Assembly (NCBI GenBank): GCA_965277625.1
Contig: OZ255827.1
Span: 372,001 to 436,000, forward strand
Direction of reading: 5' to 3'
Length of the DNA stretch: 64,000 nt
Source: G965195345 sp965277625
GTDB lineage: Bacteria; Pseudomonadota; Gammaproteobacteria; CAKMZV01
Part shown: positions 55,889 through 64,000 of the stretch, one piece after another
How positions within the stretch are numbered: position 1 is the first letter of the stretch
How the letters are laid out: each line of letters begins with the position of its first letter
Notes under the pieces: generated by a model
Databases searched by the model: none
What the model was told of the DNA's origin: nothing
What the model saw: only the letters and a program-made list of their open reading frames with translations
Translations under genes and position numbers: made by a program

Positions 55889-57268
55889 TTAGTGCTCTCC
55901 TTCTGTGTTTGCAGCCACCCCTTCGGTGGCTTCAGGTTCCATGGATGATTGTGGGTTAATGCCTAAAACTAAGGCTTCAAGTTGGCTTCGTGCTAACCAG
56001 TATTGATGAAGCATGGAGACGAATCCCATTCTGCGTTCGTTGCCTTGTCTATAGTAGTTGAGTAGTTTGAAAATGCCAAACTGCATTGCATTGTAGAACT
56101 TGAAAGATTCTGTCTCCAGTTCTATTTGAGCAGGTGTTACCTCTGTCAGCAAAGTATCGACCGTTTCACGTGCAATTTTTAAATTACGCTGGGCTTTTTT
56201 TACGGCTCTTTGAAGTTCTATAGTGACTTGAGCTTGCATCAGTCGATTTTTACGCAAGCTGTGTCTCAGTTCCGCTCGATACGTCCCACCTGTATTAATA
56301 ATGGGAATTTCATACTCAAGCGTCGCGCCATAGTCGGTAGTACCGCCATCAATATCGACCACAGGGCCTGCTTCTAAATCGCGAAAGGTTCGTTTTGTTT
56401 GCTGTTCTGAAAGGGCATTAACCAGTGCGGTTTCAGAATTTTTTAAGGCTTGAAGGCGCAAATTATTGTTAATAACTTGCGTGTCAATATCAGGCACATT
56501 CAAAGCAATTATCGGTAATTTTGGTAAAAAATCGGGCACCGACAACGTATCGACGTCAACACCGAGTAGGATAGCCAGCTGCTCCTTTTCTGAGACATAT
56601 CGATTGTGTAATAAACCAAAGCGAATATCAGCCAATTGATGGTCAATTTTGCTTGCATTTAATTCTAATAATGACGTATTGCCAGCGCGATAAATTTCCT
56701 CCGTACTTTTATACGTCGCTTCAATGGCTTCAAGTGACAAAGATTCTATGCCTAATTTTTGCTTCAAATAGACCACTTTAAACCACTGCCGATTAACTTC
56801 ATAGGTGAAATCGTATAACGATTCTATGGCTTGTTTTTGACTGCGGTCAAACATGGCATCTGCTCGGTCTTGGCGTGCCGGTAAAGTTAATAATGAAGTG
56901 AAGCTCCAAGTCACCTCATACTCTTGCCGAATTTCTGAACCATTGATGAAAGTCGCATCTAATGCAGGGTTTGACAGCAAAGCTGTCTGCATCGCTCGCG
57001 CATGGTTTTCACCCAGCTCGGTCAGAATGATCTGAACCTTTTTACTGTTCAGCAAGGCAATTTGAATGGCATCTGCCAGTCGTACGTCATCGCTTAATAG
57101 CTCTGTCACTTTCTGACGTACTTCTGGGGGAGGTTGATCACCAGCCCACCAAGTTATTTCGCCATCCAGTTTTTCTTTAATCGTCTGCTGTATAACTTTT
57201 TCAGCAGGTTTGTTTGGTAGTGAACACGCTGTTAATAAAAACAGCAACACAACACATAATCCTTTCAT
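55889..57268 (-). CDS. TolC-family outer-membrane lipoprotein of the copper operon
   Basis: 459 residues. The lipoprotein signal peptide MKGLCVVLLFLLTACS has lipobox LTAC (Cys15). The remainder is long amphipathic helices typical of TolC-family efflux channels, in two similar halves (for example FTYEVNRQWFKVVYLKQKLG in part and ETESFKFYNAMQFGIFKLL). Members beside multicopper oxidase genes are found in copper and metal resistance operons. No RND pump or membrane-fusion gene follows, so whether it forms an efflux channel or acts otherwise is open. The stop is 2 bp before the oxidase start. An 84-bp gap upstream contains a hairpin. Confidence 0.82.
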   Translation of the reverse strand: MKGLCVVLLFLLTACSLPNKPAEKVIQQTIKEKLDGEITWWAGDQPPPEVRQKVTELLSDDVRLADAIQIALLNSKKVQIILTELGENHARAMQTALLSNPALDATFINGSEIRQEYEVTWSFTSLLTLPARQDRADAMFDRSQKQAIESLYDFTYEVNRQWFKVVYLKQKLGIESLSLEAIEATYKSTEEIYRAGNTSLLELNASKIDHQLADIRFGLLHNRYVSEKEQLAILLGVDVDTLSVPDFLPKLPIIALNVPDIDTQVINNNLRLQALKNSETALVNALSEQQTKRTFRDLEAGPVVDIDGGTTDYGATLEYEIPIINTGGTYRAELRHSLRKNRLMQAQVTIELQRAVKKAQRNLKIARETVDTLLTEVTPAQIELETESFKFYNAMQFGIFKLLNYYRQGNERRMGFVSMLHQYWLARSQLEALVLGINPQSSMEPEATEGVAANTEGEH

Positions 57269-57321
57269 GATAATCCTTTGTCAAATGTTTTGAGATGCCT
57301 AACAAGATTAAGGCATAGGAT

Positions 57322-57337
57322 GGACACACCAGTGTCC
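57322..57337 (-). promoter_or_regulatory. Hairpin between the small copper-operon gene and the TolC-like gene
   Basis: GGACAC-ACCA-GTGTCC forms a 6-bp stem with a 4-nt loop in an 84-bp gap. No T-run follows. It could be an attenuator or an mRNA-processing point that sets unequal expression of the two parts of the operon. Confidence 0.3.
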
Positions 57338-57352
57338 TAGAACAGATTGGAT

Positions 57353-57694
57353 TTATGCGATGGGAGGGCGGATAGCGCGATCAATGGTTGCATCGTCAGG
57401 GACGATTAAAGCCCCGCGATTATAGGAAGGCGCACTGGGTAAGGCAAGTGTCATGGTGCCAGGATAATCAAACGTGGCTAAAAGCAGACACTGACAGGTG
57501 ACCTCAGCTGTGTCATGGCAAGGAGCGACATTATCATCGGACATGCTCTGATCATAACTGACCCAATGACAGGTTTGGGCATTAAGGGGAGTGACATTGG
57601 AAAATAACAGCAAAAACAGCATAAAAGACAAGATTGTTCTGCTGTTTAATAAACCTTGTCGTTTAAAAAATTCTGGTATGAAATACTGCCTCAT
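57353..57694 (-). CDS. Small exported Cys/His protein heading the copper operon
   Basis: 113 residues: a charged N-region, a hydrophobic stretch (FMLFLLLFSNVTPLNA) as signal or anchor, then a mature part of about 70 residues. Possible metal ligands there include CHW, MSDDNVAPCHD and TCQC, and the protein ends ...RPPIA. Small proteins of this kind (CopL or DUF2946-like) often precede copper resistance genes, and the RPP-type C-terminus is typical of them. Assignment rests on this pattern and on the neighbours, not on clear homology. TATAAT lies only 6 bp upstream of the ATG, so a transcript from it would be nearly leaderless; the real start or promoter may differ. Confidence 0.6.
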   Translation of the reverse strand: MRQYFIPEFFKRQGLLNSRTILSFMLFLLLFSNVTPLNAQTCHWVSYDQSMSDDNVAPCHDTAEVTCQCLLLATFDYPGTMTLALPSAPSYNRGALIVPDDATIDRAIRPPIA

Positions 57695-57758
57695 AACTTA
57701 ATTATACGTTAGATATTACGCGCCCCGCAAACTAAACAGCGAGTAAATAGATGTTCAA

Positions 57759-59729
57759 TCAATAGCCCTTTGATTGCATTTGATCAATGATGTCTGGATT
57801 CTCTAAGGTGGAAGTGTCTGATTGAATCTCCTCGCCCTTGGACACCGTTTTAAGCAGTCTTCTCATGATCTTACCTGATCGGGTTTTGGGTAAATTATCC
57901 ACAAATCGAATCTCATCTGGGCGTGCAATGGCGCCAATTTCTTTGGTGACAACGGCTCTGAGCTCAGCAGCCAAATCAGTTGCTGCTTGTCCCTCAGGGC
58001 GTGGACCAATCGGAATAACAAAAGCCATCACAGCTTCGCCCTTAATATCGTGGGGTCGAGGCACAACAGCCGCCTCGGCAATGTTGGTATGACTGACCAA
58101 TGCTGATTCAATTTCCATCGTCCCTAAGCGGTGACCAGACACATTCATGACATCGTCCATACGACCCATTATCCAGAAATAGCCCGCTTCATCAAAACGG
58201 GCATTATCACCAGCGACATAGTAGCGTTGGTCAAATAACGACCAATAAGCGTCAATGTAGCGATCATCATTCTTGTAAACCGTTCGCAACATCGATGGCC
58301 ACGGTTTAATAATCACCAAAGCACCGCCTTGATTGGGTTGATCTATCATCTGCCCTTGTTGGTCAACAATGGCCACGGCTATTCCAGGCAAGGGTCGCGT
58401 GCACGAACCTGGTTTGGTAACGGTGACGCCAGGAATGGGTGCGATCATATTTGCCCCCGTCTCTGTTTGCCACCACGTATCCACAATGGGACAATTTTCT
58501 TGACCAATAACTTGGTGATACCACATCCAAGCTTCGGGATTAATAGGCTCACCGACCGTGCCCAATAACCGAATTTTGGATAAATCATAGCTGCGTGGAA
58601 AATGCTCACCCGCCTTCATGAGCGCACGAATGGCCGTAGGGGCTGTATAAAAAATGCTGACATTCCGATCTTGGCAAATTTGCCAAAATCGTCCTGCATC
58701 AGGCACCGTTGGTCCGCCTTCGTAGATAACCACAGTTGCACCACAGGCCAAAGGTCCATAACACACATAAGAATGTCCGGTAATCCAACCCACATCTGCC
58801 GTACACCAAAATACATCGCTATCAGGCTTGATGTCCATAACCCATTCCATAGTCAGCTTGGCATTCAATAAATAACCCGCACTGGAATGCTGAACGCCTT
58901 TGGGCTTACCTGTTGATCCTGAGGTATATAAAATAAAGAGCGGGTGGTTGGCATCAACCGCTTCAGGCGCACAATCTTCACTGATGCCCGCTTCAGCTTG
59001 GTGCCACCAGACATCGCGATCGGGCTGCATTTCAATCACATTCTGGGAGTTCTTTAAAACAATCACCGAAGTCACCGAAGTGTTGCCTTTGGCTAAGGCA
59101 GCGTCAACCGAAGCCTTCAACTCAACCAGCTTGTTACCACGCATACTGCCATCCGCCGTGATCACAACTTTTGCACCCGCATCTTCAATGCGATCGCGCA
59201 ATGCTTCGGCTGAAAACCCGCCGAACACCACAGAATGCGTAGCCCCAATTCGAGCGCATGCTTGCATAGCAAATATTGCATGAGCCGTCATGGGCATATA
59301 AATGACCACTCGGTCACCTTTACGCACATCATGCTTTTTCAAAACGTTTGCAAATCGACACACAGCTTGATGAAGTTGTTGATAAGTGTAAACCTTTGAC
59401 TCACCTGCTTCATTTTCAAAAATAATGGCAGTTTGATTGGCTCTTTGAGGCAAATGTTTGTCAATGCAATTGGCCGATACATTCATAGTGCCATCCGAAA
59501 ACCAATAAAAGTGCGGGGCTTTGGACGCATCTAAGGTCTGTGAAAAAGGTTTGATCCAATCTAAATGCTCATTGGCCAAATCCCCCCAAAAACCTTCATG
59601 GTCCGCTGCAGCCCGATCGTAAAGATTCTGTAATGCAGCTTCATTTAAATTGGCTTGTTTCTTAAAGGCTTCTGACGGCGGGAACATCCGCTCTTCAATG
59701 AGATTTGAGTCCAAGACATTGTCATTCAT
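57759..59729 (-). CDS. acs: Acetyl-coenzyme A synthetase
   Basis: AMP-forming acetate-CoA ligase, 656 residues as expected (E. coli 652). Landmarks: the ACS N-terminal domain (GFWGDLANEHLDW), the adenylate-forming P-loop YTSGSTGKPKGVQH, the acetate-pocket WWQTETG, the hinge YVAGDNARFDEAGYFWIMGRMDD and the PKTRSGKIMRRLL segment whose lysine is acetylated for control in known enzymes. The start is the ATG of MNDNVL; a TTG four codons upstream is possible. With malate synthase downstream it points to acetate assimilation. A 227-bp gap upstream separates it from the divergent tRNA gene. Confidence 0.96.
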   Translation of the reverse strand: MNDNVLDSNLIEERMFPPSEAFKKQANLNEAALQNLYDRAAADHEGFWGDLANEHLDWIKPFSQTLDASKAPHFYWFSDGTMNVSANCIDKHLPQRANQTAIIFENEAGESKVYTYQQLHQAVCRFANVLKKHDVRKGDRVVIYMPMTAHAIFAMQACARIGATHSVVFGGFSAEALRDRIEDAGAKVVITADGSMRGNKLVELKASVDAALAKGNTSVTSVIVLKNSQNVIEMQPDRDVWWHQAEAGISEDCAPEAVDANHPLFILYTSGSTGKPKGVQHSSAGYLLNAKLTMEWVMDIKPDSDVFWCTADVGWITGHSYVCYGPLACGATVVIYEGGPTVPDAGRFWQICQDRNVSIFYTAPTAIRALMKAGEHFPRSYDLSKIRLLGTVGEPINPEAWMWYHQVIGQENCPIVDTWWQTETGANMIAPIPGVTVTKPGSCTRPLPGIAVAIVDQQGQMIDQPNQGGALVIIKPWPSMLRTVYKNDDRYIDAYWSLFDQRYYVAGDNARFDEAGYFWIMGRMDDVMNVSGHRLGTMEIESALVSHTNIAEAAVVPRPHDIKGEAVMAFVIPIGPRPEGQAATDLAAELRAVVTKEIGAIARPDEIRFVDNLPKTRSGKIMRRLLKTVSKGEEIQSDTSTLENPDIIDQMQSKGY

Positions 59730-59950
59730 AGGGCATTCCAATAATTGATGTTAAGGTCAACAGACCAGGCAAAAACACGTTGATTTTGAGGCAATCGCGT
59801 ATCCCTGAGCACAATTTATTCTAATCTATTTTTGTAAAAGCCGTCAATGTCCTTTCTCCCAATATGAACCCACAGAAGCCAAGGGCAATACCAACATGGC
59901 AACCGCTCAACTCACCGCCGTATTGACACGGAAATCCGCTTTCGATTGGG

Positions 59951-59956
59951 TATAAT
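59951..59956 (+). promoter_or_regulatory. -10 element of the tRNA-Ile2 promoter
   Basis: A perfect TATAAT 12 bp before the tRNA, followed by a GC-containing discriminator (AGCCACC), as in growth-rate-controlled stable-RNA promoters. A TTGACA lies 22 bp upstream, which is too far for a standard spacer. Confidence 0.55.
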
Positions 59957-59968
59957 AGCCACCTTCAA

Positions 59969-60044
59969 GCCTCCTTAGCTCAGTGGTTAGAGCAGTCGAC
60001 TCATAATCGATTGGTCGTAGGTTCAAGTCCTACAGGAGGCACCA
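59969..60044 (+). tRNA. ileX: tRNA-Ile2 with CAU anticodon (lysidine-modified type)
   Basis: 76 nt with encoded CCA. The cloverleaf folds fully: acceptor GCCTCCT/AGGAGGC, D-arm GCTC/GAGC, anticodon stem GTCGA/TCGAT with loop CTCATAA, and T-arm GTAGG-TTCAAGT-CCTAC. The anticodon is CAU. The loop and flanks (CGACTCATAATCG, TTGGTCG, GGTTCAAGTCC) match E. coli tRNA-Ile2, where TilS converts C34 to lysidine so that it reads AUA, rather than elongator or initiator tRNA-Met. Confidence 0.92.
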
Positions 60045-60227
60045 TCATCGATAGTGATCAACCCAGCATTCCTCCAACCTTCCACATATCAAGCTCAATC
60101 CCATATTCCTTGACTGCATCAAAGTACATCAGCACCCTCCACATTAATTCGCATACAGCTGATACATACAATAAAGGCAGAATCTGAAATAATCAAATCC
60201 TGCCTTCGTTAAAGGTTTTAATTCTGG

Positions 60228-60416
60228 TTAATCTGCGTCGCAGTCCATACCAGGAAGTTTTGCATTTGCTATGCAATCACCTTTATTGGCATAACCTTCG
60301 GTAGAAGCTCCAACAATATTCCCATTAGATGCCGTTCTACGCCAGCGCCATTCATCTGCTTTATCTTTATAGATTTCCCAAGTATGCCCTATGCTATCTT
60401 TACATGATTCACTCAT
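60228..60416 (-). CDS. Small DUF1508 (YegP-like) domain protein
   Basis: 62 residues forming one DUF1508 unit: HTWEIYKDKADEWRWRRTAS, then GNIVGASTEGYANKGDCIANA. The family (E. coli YegP has two tandem copies) is small and cytoplasmic with no established function. The gene stands alone between tRNA-Ile2 and the pentapeptide genes. The 294-bp gap to the divergent pentapeptide gene is AT-rich and contains nothing else I can support. Confidence 0.85.
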   Translation of the reverse strand: MSESCKDSIGHTWEIYKDKADEWRWRRTASNGNIVGASTEGYANKGDCIANAKLPGMDCDAD

Positions 60417-60710
60417 AATATTCCTTATGTGTTGAATAGATCCGACTTATTTCAAATCTAAGGTTTTAATTATAGGTAATATCAAATTATATTCAAGTAA
60501 AAATATCTTATTTTTGAATATATGAGAGCTATTGGTTTGGAATGGATAGTTTCAGAATTGCAATGACCACAACCTTTTTGATCTATTTAAGATTTGGGTG
60601 AATGTGCATAGAACGCCCATTTTGTAATACTGATAAATAAATTTATACTTTAAATACTATAAATAATATAATCGTGAACGTTCAATGTACATCCTCCAAA
60701 TCAAATCCAA

Positions 60711-61832
60711 ATGAATAAATCCAACCAAACCAAAAAACAGAGAAAAACAAGACAAATAGAAGTAAACACTCGTAAATTGTTGTGGTTAATATTCTTAGCA
60801 ATTTTGGGTACTGTTCTGGCGCTTATTTGGTTTTCTGATAGAGAATGTTCAGTATTATGGTTCTTTTTCGAAGAAATTGCTTCATATACAAAACCTATCG
60901 GCACTGAACTGAGTATATATTTATTTTTGAGTCTAATAACATTGTTAGTTTTCTGGCGATTCATAAAAATTATAAAGAAAAACAACCGCATCAAACACAA
61001 GTTATTAGAAAATCGATTTTGGTCTTTGATAGGAGCAGCAATCGTTGGGATTTTATTGGGATATTGCTGGGTTAAGTGGAATGGATGCTTTACATTCACA
61101 TCTTTTAATTTAAAAGAAACAATTGGTATAAATAAGTGGACCAAAGGTTTAGGGTTAGATTCAAGCTTGATAACGTTGCTTCTTGCCGTACCAACATTAC
61201 TTGTTTTGTGGATCTTCAGAACACACGATACGCGTGATAATATCCTCACAAATATTTTGACCCATGCATTGGATATGATCGCCGATCGAGATTATAAAAG
61301 ACGTTCTATGGGCCTCATCCAATTAGGGCAGTTAAAAAAGCAGACTCAGGCTTTTAGAGATTTTGATGATCAGATTGATGCTGCAACTCGCAATCTTAAG
61401 CTACCTGTCCTGGAATCAGTAGACAGGTCACGTGTTGACCATATGGCTTTTCTCATGAAAACGCATTTAAATAGGATGGATTTAAGCGGAGCAGATTTAA
61501 CAGCAGCAGATTTAAGATTTACAAATTTGAGAAGTGCAAAGTTGGTGCTAACAGTTCTGACTGGTGCAGATTTGACAGATGCAGATTTGACGGATGCAAG
61601 CTTGGTAGGTGTTGACTTAAAACGTGCAAATTTGACTGGCGCAGATTTGAGAGGTGCAGATTTGAGAGGGAAAGCAGAATTGAAAGGTGTAGCAAATGTG
61701 AGAGGTGTAGCATATTTAAAAGATACAGATTTGACAGATGCAACTTTTACTAGAGCAAAATACAATGAAAAAACCGATTTTCCCAAAGGTTTTAATCCTG
61801 AAGTCGAAGGCATGATTAAGTTTGACAATTAA
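60711..61832 (+). CDS. Membrane pentapeptide-repeat protein (paralogue 1)
   Basis: 373 residues. Four predicted membrane helices (about 23-42, 67-86, 103-120, 151-170) are followed by a charged linker with LTHALDMIADRDYKRRSMGL and a C-terminal pentapeptide-repeat domain (about 252-349; A-D-L-x-x units such as GADLTDADLTDASL) that should form a right-handed quadrilateral beta-helix. The motif FSDRECSVLWFFFEEIASY between helices 1 and 2 and a Cys pair (119, 126) after helix 3 are shared with the next gene. Function unknown; the fold is used in channel-linked and protein-binding roles. The start is fixed by the identical MNKSNQ beginning of the paralogue. Confidence 0.8.
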   Translation: MNKSNQTKKQRKTRQIEVNTRKLLWLIFLAILGTVLALIWFSDRECSVLWFFFEEIASYTKPIGTELSIYLFLSLITLLVFWRFIKIIKKNNRIKHKLLENRFWSLIGAAIVGILLGYCWVKWNGCFTFTSFNLKETIGINKWTKGLGLDSSLITLLLAVPTLLVLWIFRTHDTRDNILTNILTHALDMIADRDYKRRSMGLIQLGQLKKQTQAFRDFDDQIDAATRNLKLPVLESVDRSRVDHMAFLMKTHLNRMDLSGADLTAADLRFTNLRSAKLVLTVLTGADLTDADLTDASLVGVDLKRANLTGADLRGADLRGKAELKGVANVRGVAYLKDTDLTDATFTRAKYNEKTDFPKGFNPEVEGMIKFDN

Positions 61833-62021
61833 GGCGTAGACGATAAAACAGTCAGAGGACTAATTCTCTATTTGGGGAGATGCAGTATTTATGTGCAATT
61901 TGATGTGATTGTTTTAAACTTCACACATTGCATCTGAGACTAACTGTATAAAATAACTTTATGAAAGTTGACAACTCCAATAATCGTGAAAATCCGACAC
62001 ACCGCTCATTAGAAAATCCAA

Positions 62022-63260
62022 ATGAATAAATCCAACCAACCAAATAAAGCTGATGAAAGCAAGACAAATAAGAGTAATTTGTCCATCTGGCAACGTATAG
62101 TAAATAATCGTGAATGGTTGTTGTTAATCTCAGCTATTTTAGGAATTGTTCTGGCGTTTTTATGGTTTTCTGATAGAGAATGTTCTGTATCATGGTTCTT
62201 TTTTGAAGAAATCGCTTCATATAACAAATTTATCAGTATAGAACAGGGTAAATGGTTAGATATAGGCCTGATAACACTGCTTCTTGTCCTACTATTATTG
62301 CTATTTTTGCGATTATTCAGAATAATTATAAAGAAAATCAAAAGCATCAATCAATGGTTACTAGATAATCGATTACTGTCTTTAATATTAGCAGCATTAT
62401 TTGGGATTTTACTGGGAGGTTGTTGGGTTACGTGGAATGGATGCTTTCCACTAACAACTGTTAATTTAAAAGAATCAATTGGTATTTTTGAGGATAACAA
62501 GGGCTCAGATTTAGACTTAAGTCTAATTACATTGTTGCTTGTCTTACCGACATTGTTATTGTTGTGGATATTCAGAACATTTGACACGCGTGAGCAGATA
62601 AAAACAACCCAGAACAACACCCTTACAAGCATGTTGACCCATGCTTTGGATATGATTACAAGTAACGATCTAAAAAGACGTGCAATGGGTCTTATCCAAT
62701 TAGCACAATTAAAAAAACAGACCAAAGATTTTGATGCTCAGATTGATGCTTCAACACGCCACCTTGATCTATCAACTGTTGTATCAAAAGGCGCCTCTTT
62801 ATCTAAGAGTGCCTCCCCCCTAGAACATAAATCGTCTCTATTCATGGACTCAACTTTGGAAAACATGGATTTAAGGGGTACAAATTTTAGAGATGGTAAT
62901 TTAATTCGTGCAAATCTGAGTAGTGCAATTTTATTTGATGCAAATTTAAGTAGTGCAAAATTGAACAGTGCAAATTTAAGTGGTGCAAATTTGTTCTTTG
63001 CAAAATTGGTCAGTGCAAATTTAAGTGATGCAAATTTGGTTGGTGCACAATTGAGCAATGCAAAATTGAACGGTGCATACTTAAGAGGTGCAAATTTAAG
63101 TGATGCAAATTTAAGAGGTGCAGACTTAAGAAGTGCTCAATTAAGTGATAGAACCGACTTGTTAGAAGCAAAATACGATGATGAAACCCTATTCCCTGAA
63201 GGTTTTGATCCTGAAACAAAAGGCATGGTTAAGGTTTTGAAATCTAGATTTGGAATATAA
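62022..63260 (+). CDS. Membrane pentapeptide-repeat protein (paralogue 2)
   Basis: 412 residues with the same plan as the preceding gene: four helices (about 32-50, 79-100, 118-135, 165-184), the shared FSDRECSVSWFFFEEIASY motif, the Cys pair (134, 141), a linker with MLTHALDMITSNDLKRRAMGLIQLAQLKKQ (conserved core LTHALDMI and GLIQL), and about 21 pentapeptide units (about 278-383, A-N-L-S-x). Sequences around both start codons match (AAATCCAAATGAATAAATCCAACC in part), showing tandem duplication including the translation start. There is a 189-bp gap between the genes, so they may be cotranscribed. Function unknown. Confidence 0.8.
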   Translation: MNKSNQPNKADESKTNKSNLSIWQRIVNNREWLLLISAILGIVLAFLWFSDRECSVSWFFFEEIASYNKFISIEQGKWLDIGLITLLLVLLLLLFLRLFRIIIKKIKSINQWLLDNRLLSLILAALFGILLGGCWVTWNGCFPLTTVNLKESIGIFEDNKGSDLDLSLITLLLVLPTLLLLWIFRTFDTREQIKTTQNNTLTSMLTHALDMITSNDLKRRAMGLIQLAQLKKQTKDFDAQIDASTRHLDLSTVVSKGASLSKSASPLEHKSSLFMDSTLENMDLRGTNFRDGNLIRANLSSAILFDANLSSAKLNSANLSGANLFFAKLVSANLSDANLVGAQLSNAKLNGAYLRGANLSDANLRGADLRSAQLSDRTDLLEAKYDDETLFPEGFDPETKGMVKVLKSRFGI

Positions 63261-63504
63261 TTAAACAGCAGACCTTACTGTGATTAGATAAGCCCTATTG
63301 CATAAGGAGCCGTAATGGGCAACATAGCTGAAACTGCAAGAGAGTAGAGTTATGTCTGAAAGGGAGTCATCAAAGGTAATTAATAATCAGATTAAATAGT
63401 CATTGTCGCCCATAATATCTAAAGAACCATAAGAGTTGTTTTTACAAGCTCAACAAATAAAAAATAACTTGCAAAAATGGGGCATATTTAATAAGATACT
63501 GTCT

Positions 63505-63735
63505 ATGAATAAAACTTTAAAACTTCGTAAAATGGGTGATTCAATTGGCACAACTTTTCCTAAAGAAGTGCTTCAAAAAATCCGAGTGGGAGAAGGTGAT
63601 ACGCTATACGGGGTAGAAACGGCTCGTGGCTTGCTTTTAACACCTTATAACCCAGCAATTGCAAATGCAAAGGATATTGCCAAGAAGATCATTGCTCGAG
63701 ATAAGGATGCGCTAAAAGCCCTCTCCACGAGATGA
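63505..63735 (+). CDS. AbrB/MazE-type antitoxin-like DNA-binding protein without an adjacent toxin
   Basis: 76 residues. The N-terminal swapped-hairpin DNA-binding domain is clear: LKLRKMGDSIGTTFPKEVL then IRVGEGDTLYGVE. A short C-terminal tail (NAKDIAKKIIARDKDALKAL) follows, of the type that in relatives binds a Doc-like (death-on-curing) toxin. The ATG at 63505 was chosen because the family starts just before the LRKMG segment; an in-frame ATG 23 codons upstream adds unrelated residues. No toxin frame follows in the 197 bp before rpsT. So it is an orphan antitoxin, or the remnant of a toxin-antitoxin pair. Confidence 0.75.
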   Translation: MNKTLKLRKMGDSIGTTFPKEVLQKIRVGEGDTLYGVETARGLLLTPYNPAIANAKDIAKKIIARDKDALKALSTR

Positions 63736-63837
63736 ATGAGCCAATATGATTTGATGATCAAAAAATCATCATTTGTAAGCTTAAAAAGGTTTGTTAATGC
63801 TTCGTTATCATCCAGCCATTCAACAGGGGTTCTAATG

Positions 63838-63843
63838 TATAAT
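63838..63843 (+). promoter_or_regulatory. Candidate -10 element of the rpsT promoter
   Basis: TATAAT followed by the GC-rich discriminator GAGCGCCC, about 90 bp before the S20 start, as in stringently controlled ribosomal protein promoters. No good -35 at 17 bp is seen. The long leader leaves room for S20 autoregulation, known in E. coli. Confidence 0.45.
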
Positions 63844-63932
63844 GAGCGCCCATTATCAATACCTTCCCTCGGTCGGACAGCTTTGTTGGAACGGGTCGGT
63901 GAATTATGAATAACAGGCAGGAGTAAGTCAAA

Positions 63933-64000
63933 GTGGCTAATATAAAATCAGCAATTAAACGGGCGCGTCAAGCGGAAATCAGACGCCAACACAATGTAAC
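63933..64000 (+). CDS. rpsT: 30S ribosomal protein S20, N-terminal part (gene continues past the right edge)
   Basis: The frame starts with GTG (VANIKSAIKRARQAEIRRQHN, read from 63933 to the edge) and matches the conserved S20 start MANIKSAxKRAxQxExxRxHN. S20 binds 16S rRNA early in 30S assembly. A GGAG ribosome-binding sequence (63920-63923) lies 9 bases upstream. The non-ATG start recalls E. coli rpsT, which uses UUG as part of translational autocontrol. Confidence 0.88.
   Translation, partial: MANIKSAIKRARQAEIRRQHNV

Noticed and set aside
59923..59956. TTGACA at 59923 as the -35 of the tRNA promoter
   Set aside because: The spacer to TATAAT is 22 bp, outside the normal range; only the -10 is reported.
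63353..63400. Short frame MSERESSKVINNQIK between the pentapeptide gene and the antitoxin gene
   Set aside because: Only 15 codons, no clear ribosome-binding site and no recognisable similarity.
63753..63770. GATGAT/ATCATC hairpin after the antitoxin gene as a terminator
   Set aside because: AT-rich 6-bp stem without a T-run; too weak to call.

Overview
The window looks like a chromosomal segment of a moderately AT-rich, probably marine gammaproteobacterium. The evidence is the surA-pdxA-rsmA-apaH cluster, the LPS export genes lptF and lptG, malate synthase G, an NhaD sodium/proton antiporter, a tRNA-Ile2(CAU) close to the E. coli one, and an rpsT start at the right edge. I cannot place it more precisely from sequence alone.

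Layout. 1-391 is the 3' end of a COX15/CtaA-type heme A synthase gene. 423-4398 (minus strand) is the housekeeping operon surA-pdxA-rsmA-apaH. 4597-35546 (minus strand) is almost half the window and holds two paralogous giant genes of 6,706 and 3,538 codons. Each encodes a predicted outer-membrane lipoprotein: a long N-terminal extension, a lipobox ending in Cys-Gly8, a linker, dozens of cadherin/Ig-like repeats of about 95 residues, cysteine-free C-type-lectin-like domains (five in the first protein, one in the second), an Fn3-like segment and a seven-blade FG-GAP/integrin-alpha-like propeller at the C-terminus. This is the most unusual content here. Near-identical DNA tracts within and between the two genes point to continuing repeat expansion and exchange.

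36.0-43.7 kb holds nhaD, a polysaccharide flippase, an FrhB-like iron-sulfur oxidoreductase, an exported SUMF1-fold protein, and dnaE-lptF-lptG, in which lptF is read as two overlapping frames. 47.2-54.4 kb (all minus strand) is metabolic: an enoyl-CoA hydratase-like protein, an enolase-superfamily enzyme, an MDR dehydrogenase, a class I glutamine amidotransferase, an exported unknown, a GFA-family protein and malate synthase G. 54.5-57.7 kb is a putative copper-handling operon (small Cys/His exported protein, TolC-like lipoprotein, Tat-exported multicopper oxidase). It is followed by acetyl-CoA synthetase, which together with malate synthase suggests growth on acetate or other C2 compounds. 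60.0-64.0 kb holds tRNA-Ile2, a DUF1508 protein, two tandem membrane pentapeptide-repeat paralogues, an orphan MazE/AbrB-type antitoxin and the start of rpsT.

How it may fit together (inference): the two giant lipoproteins would stand on the cell surface as long stalks carrying lectin-like and integrin-like binding modules. They could act in attachment to glycans, particles or a host. No dedicated secretion system lies beside them, so export by the Sec and Lol lipoprotein route is the simplest reading.
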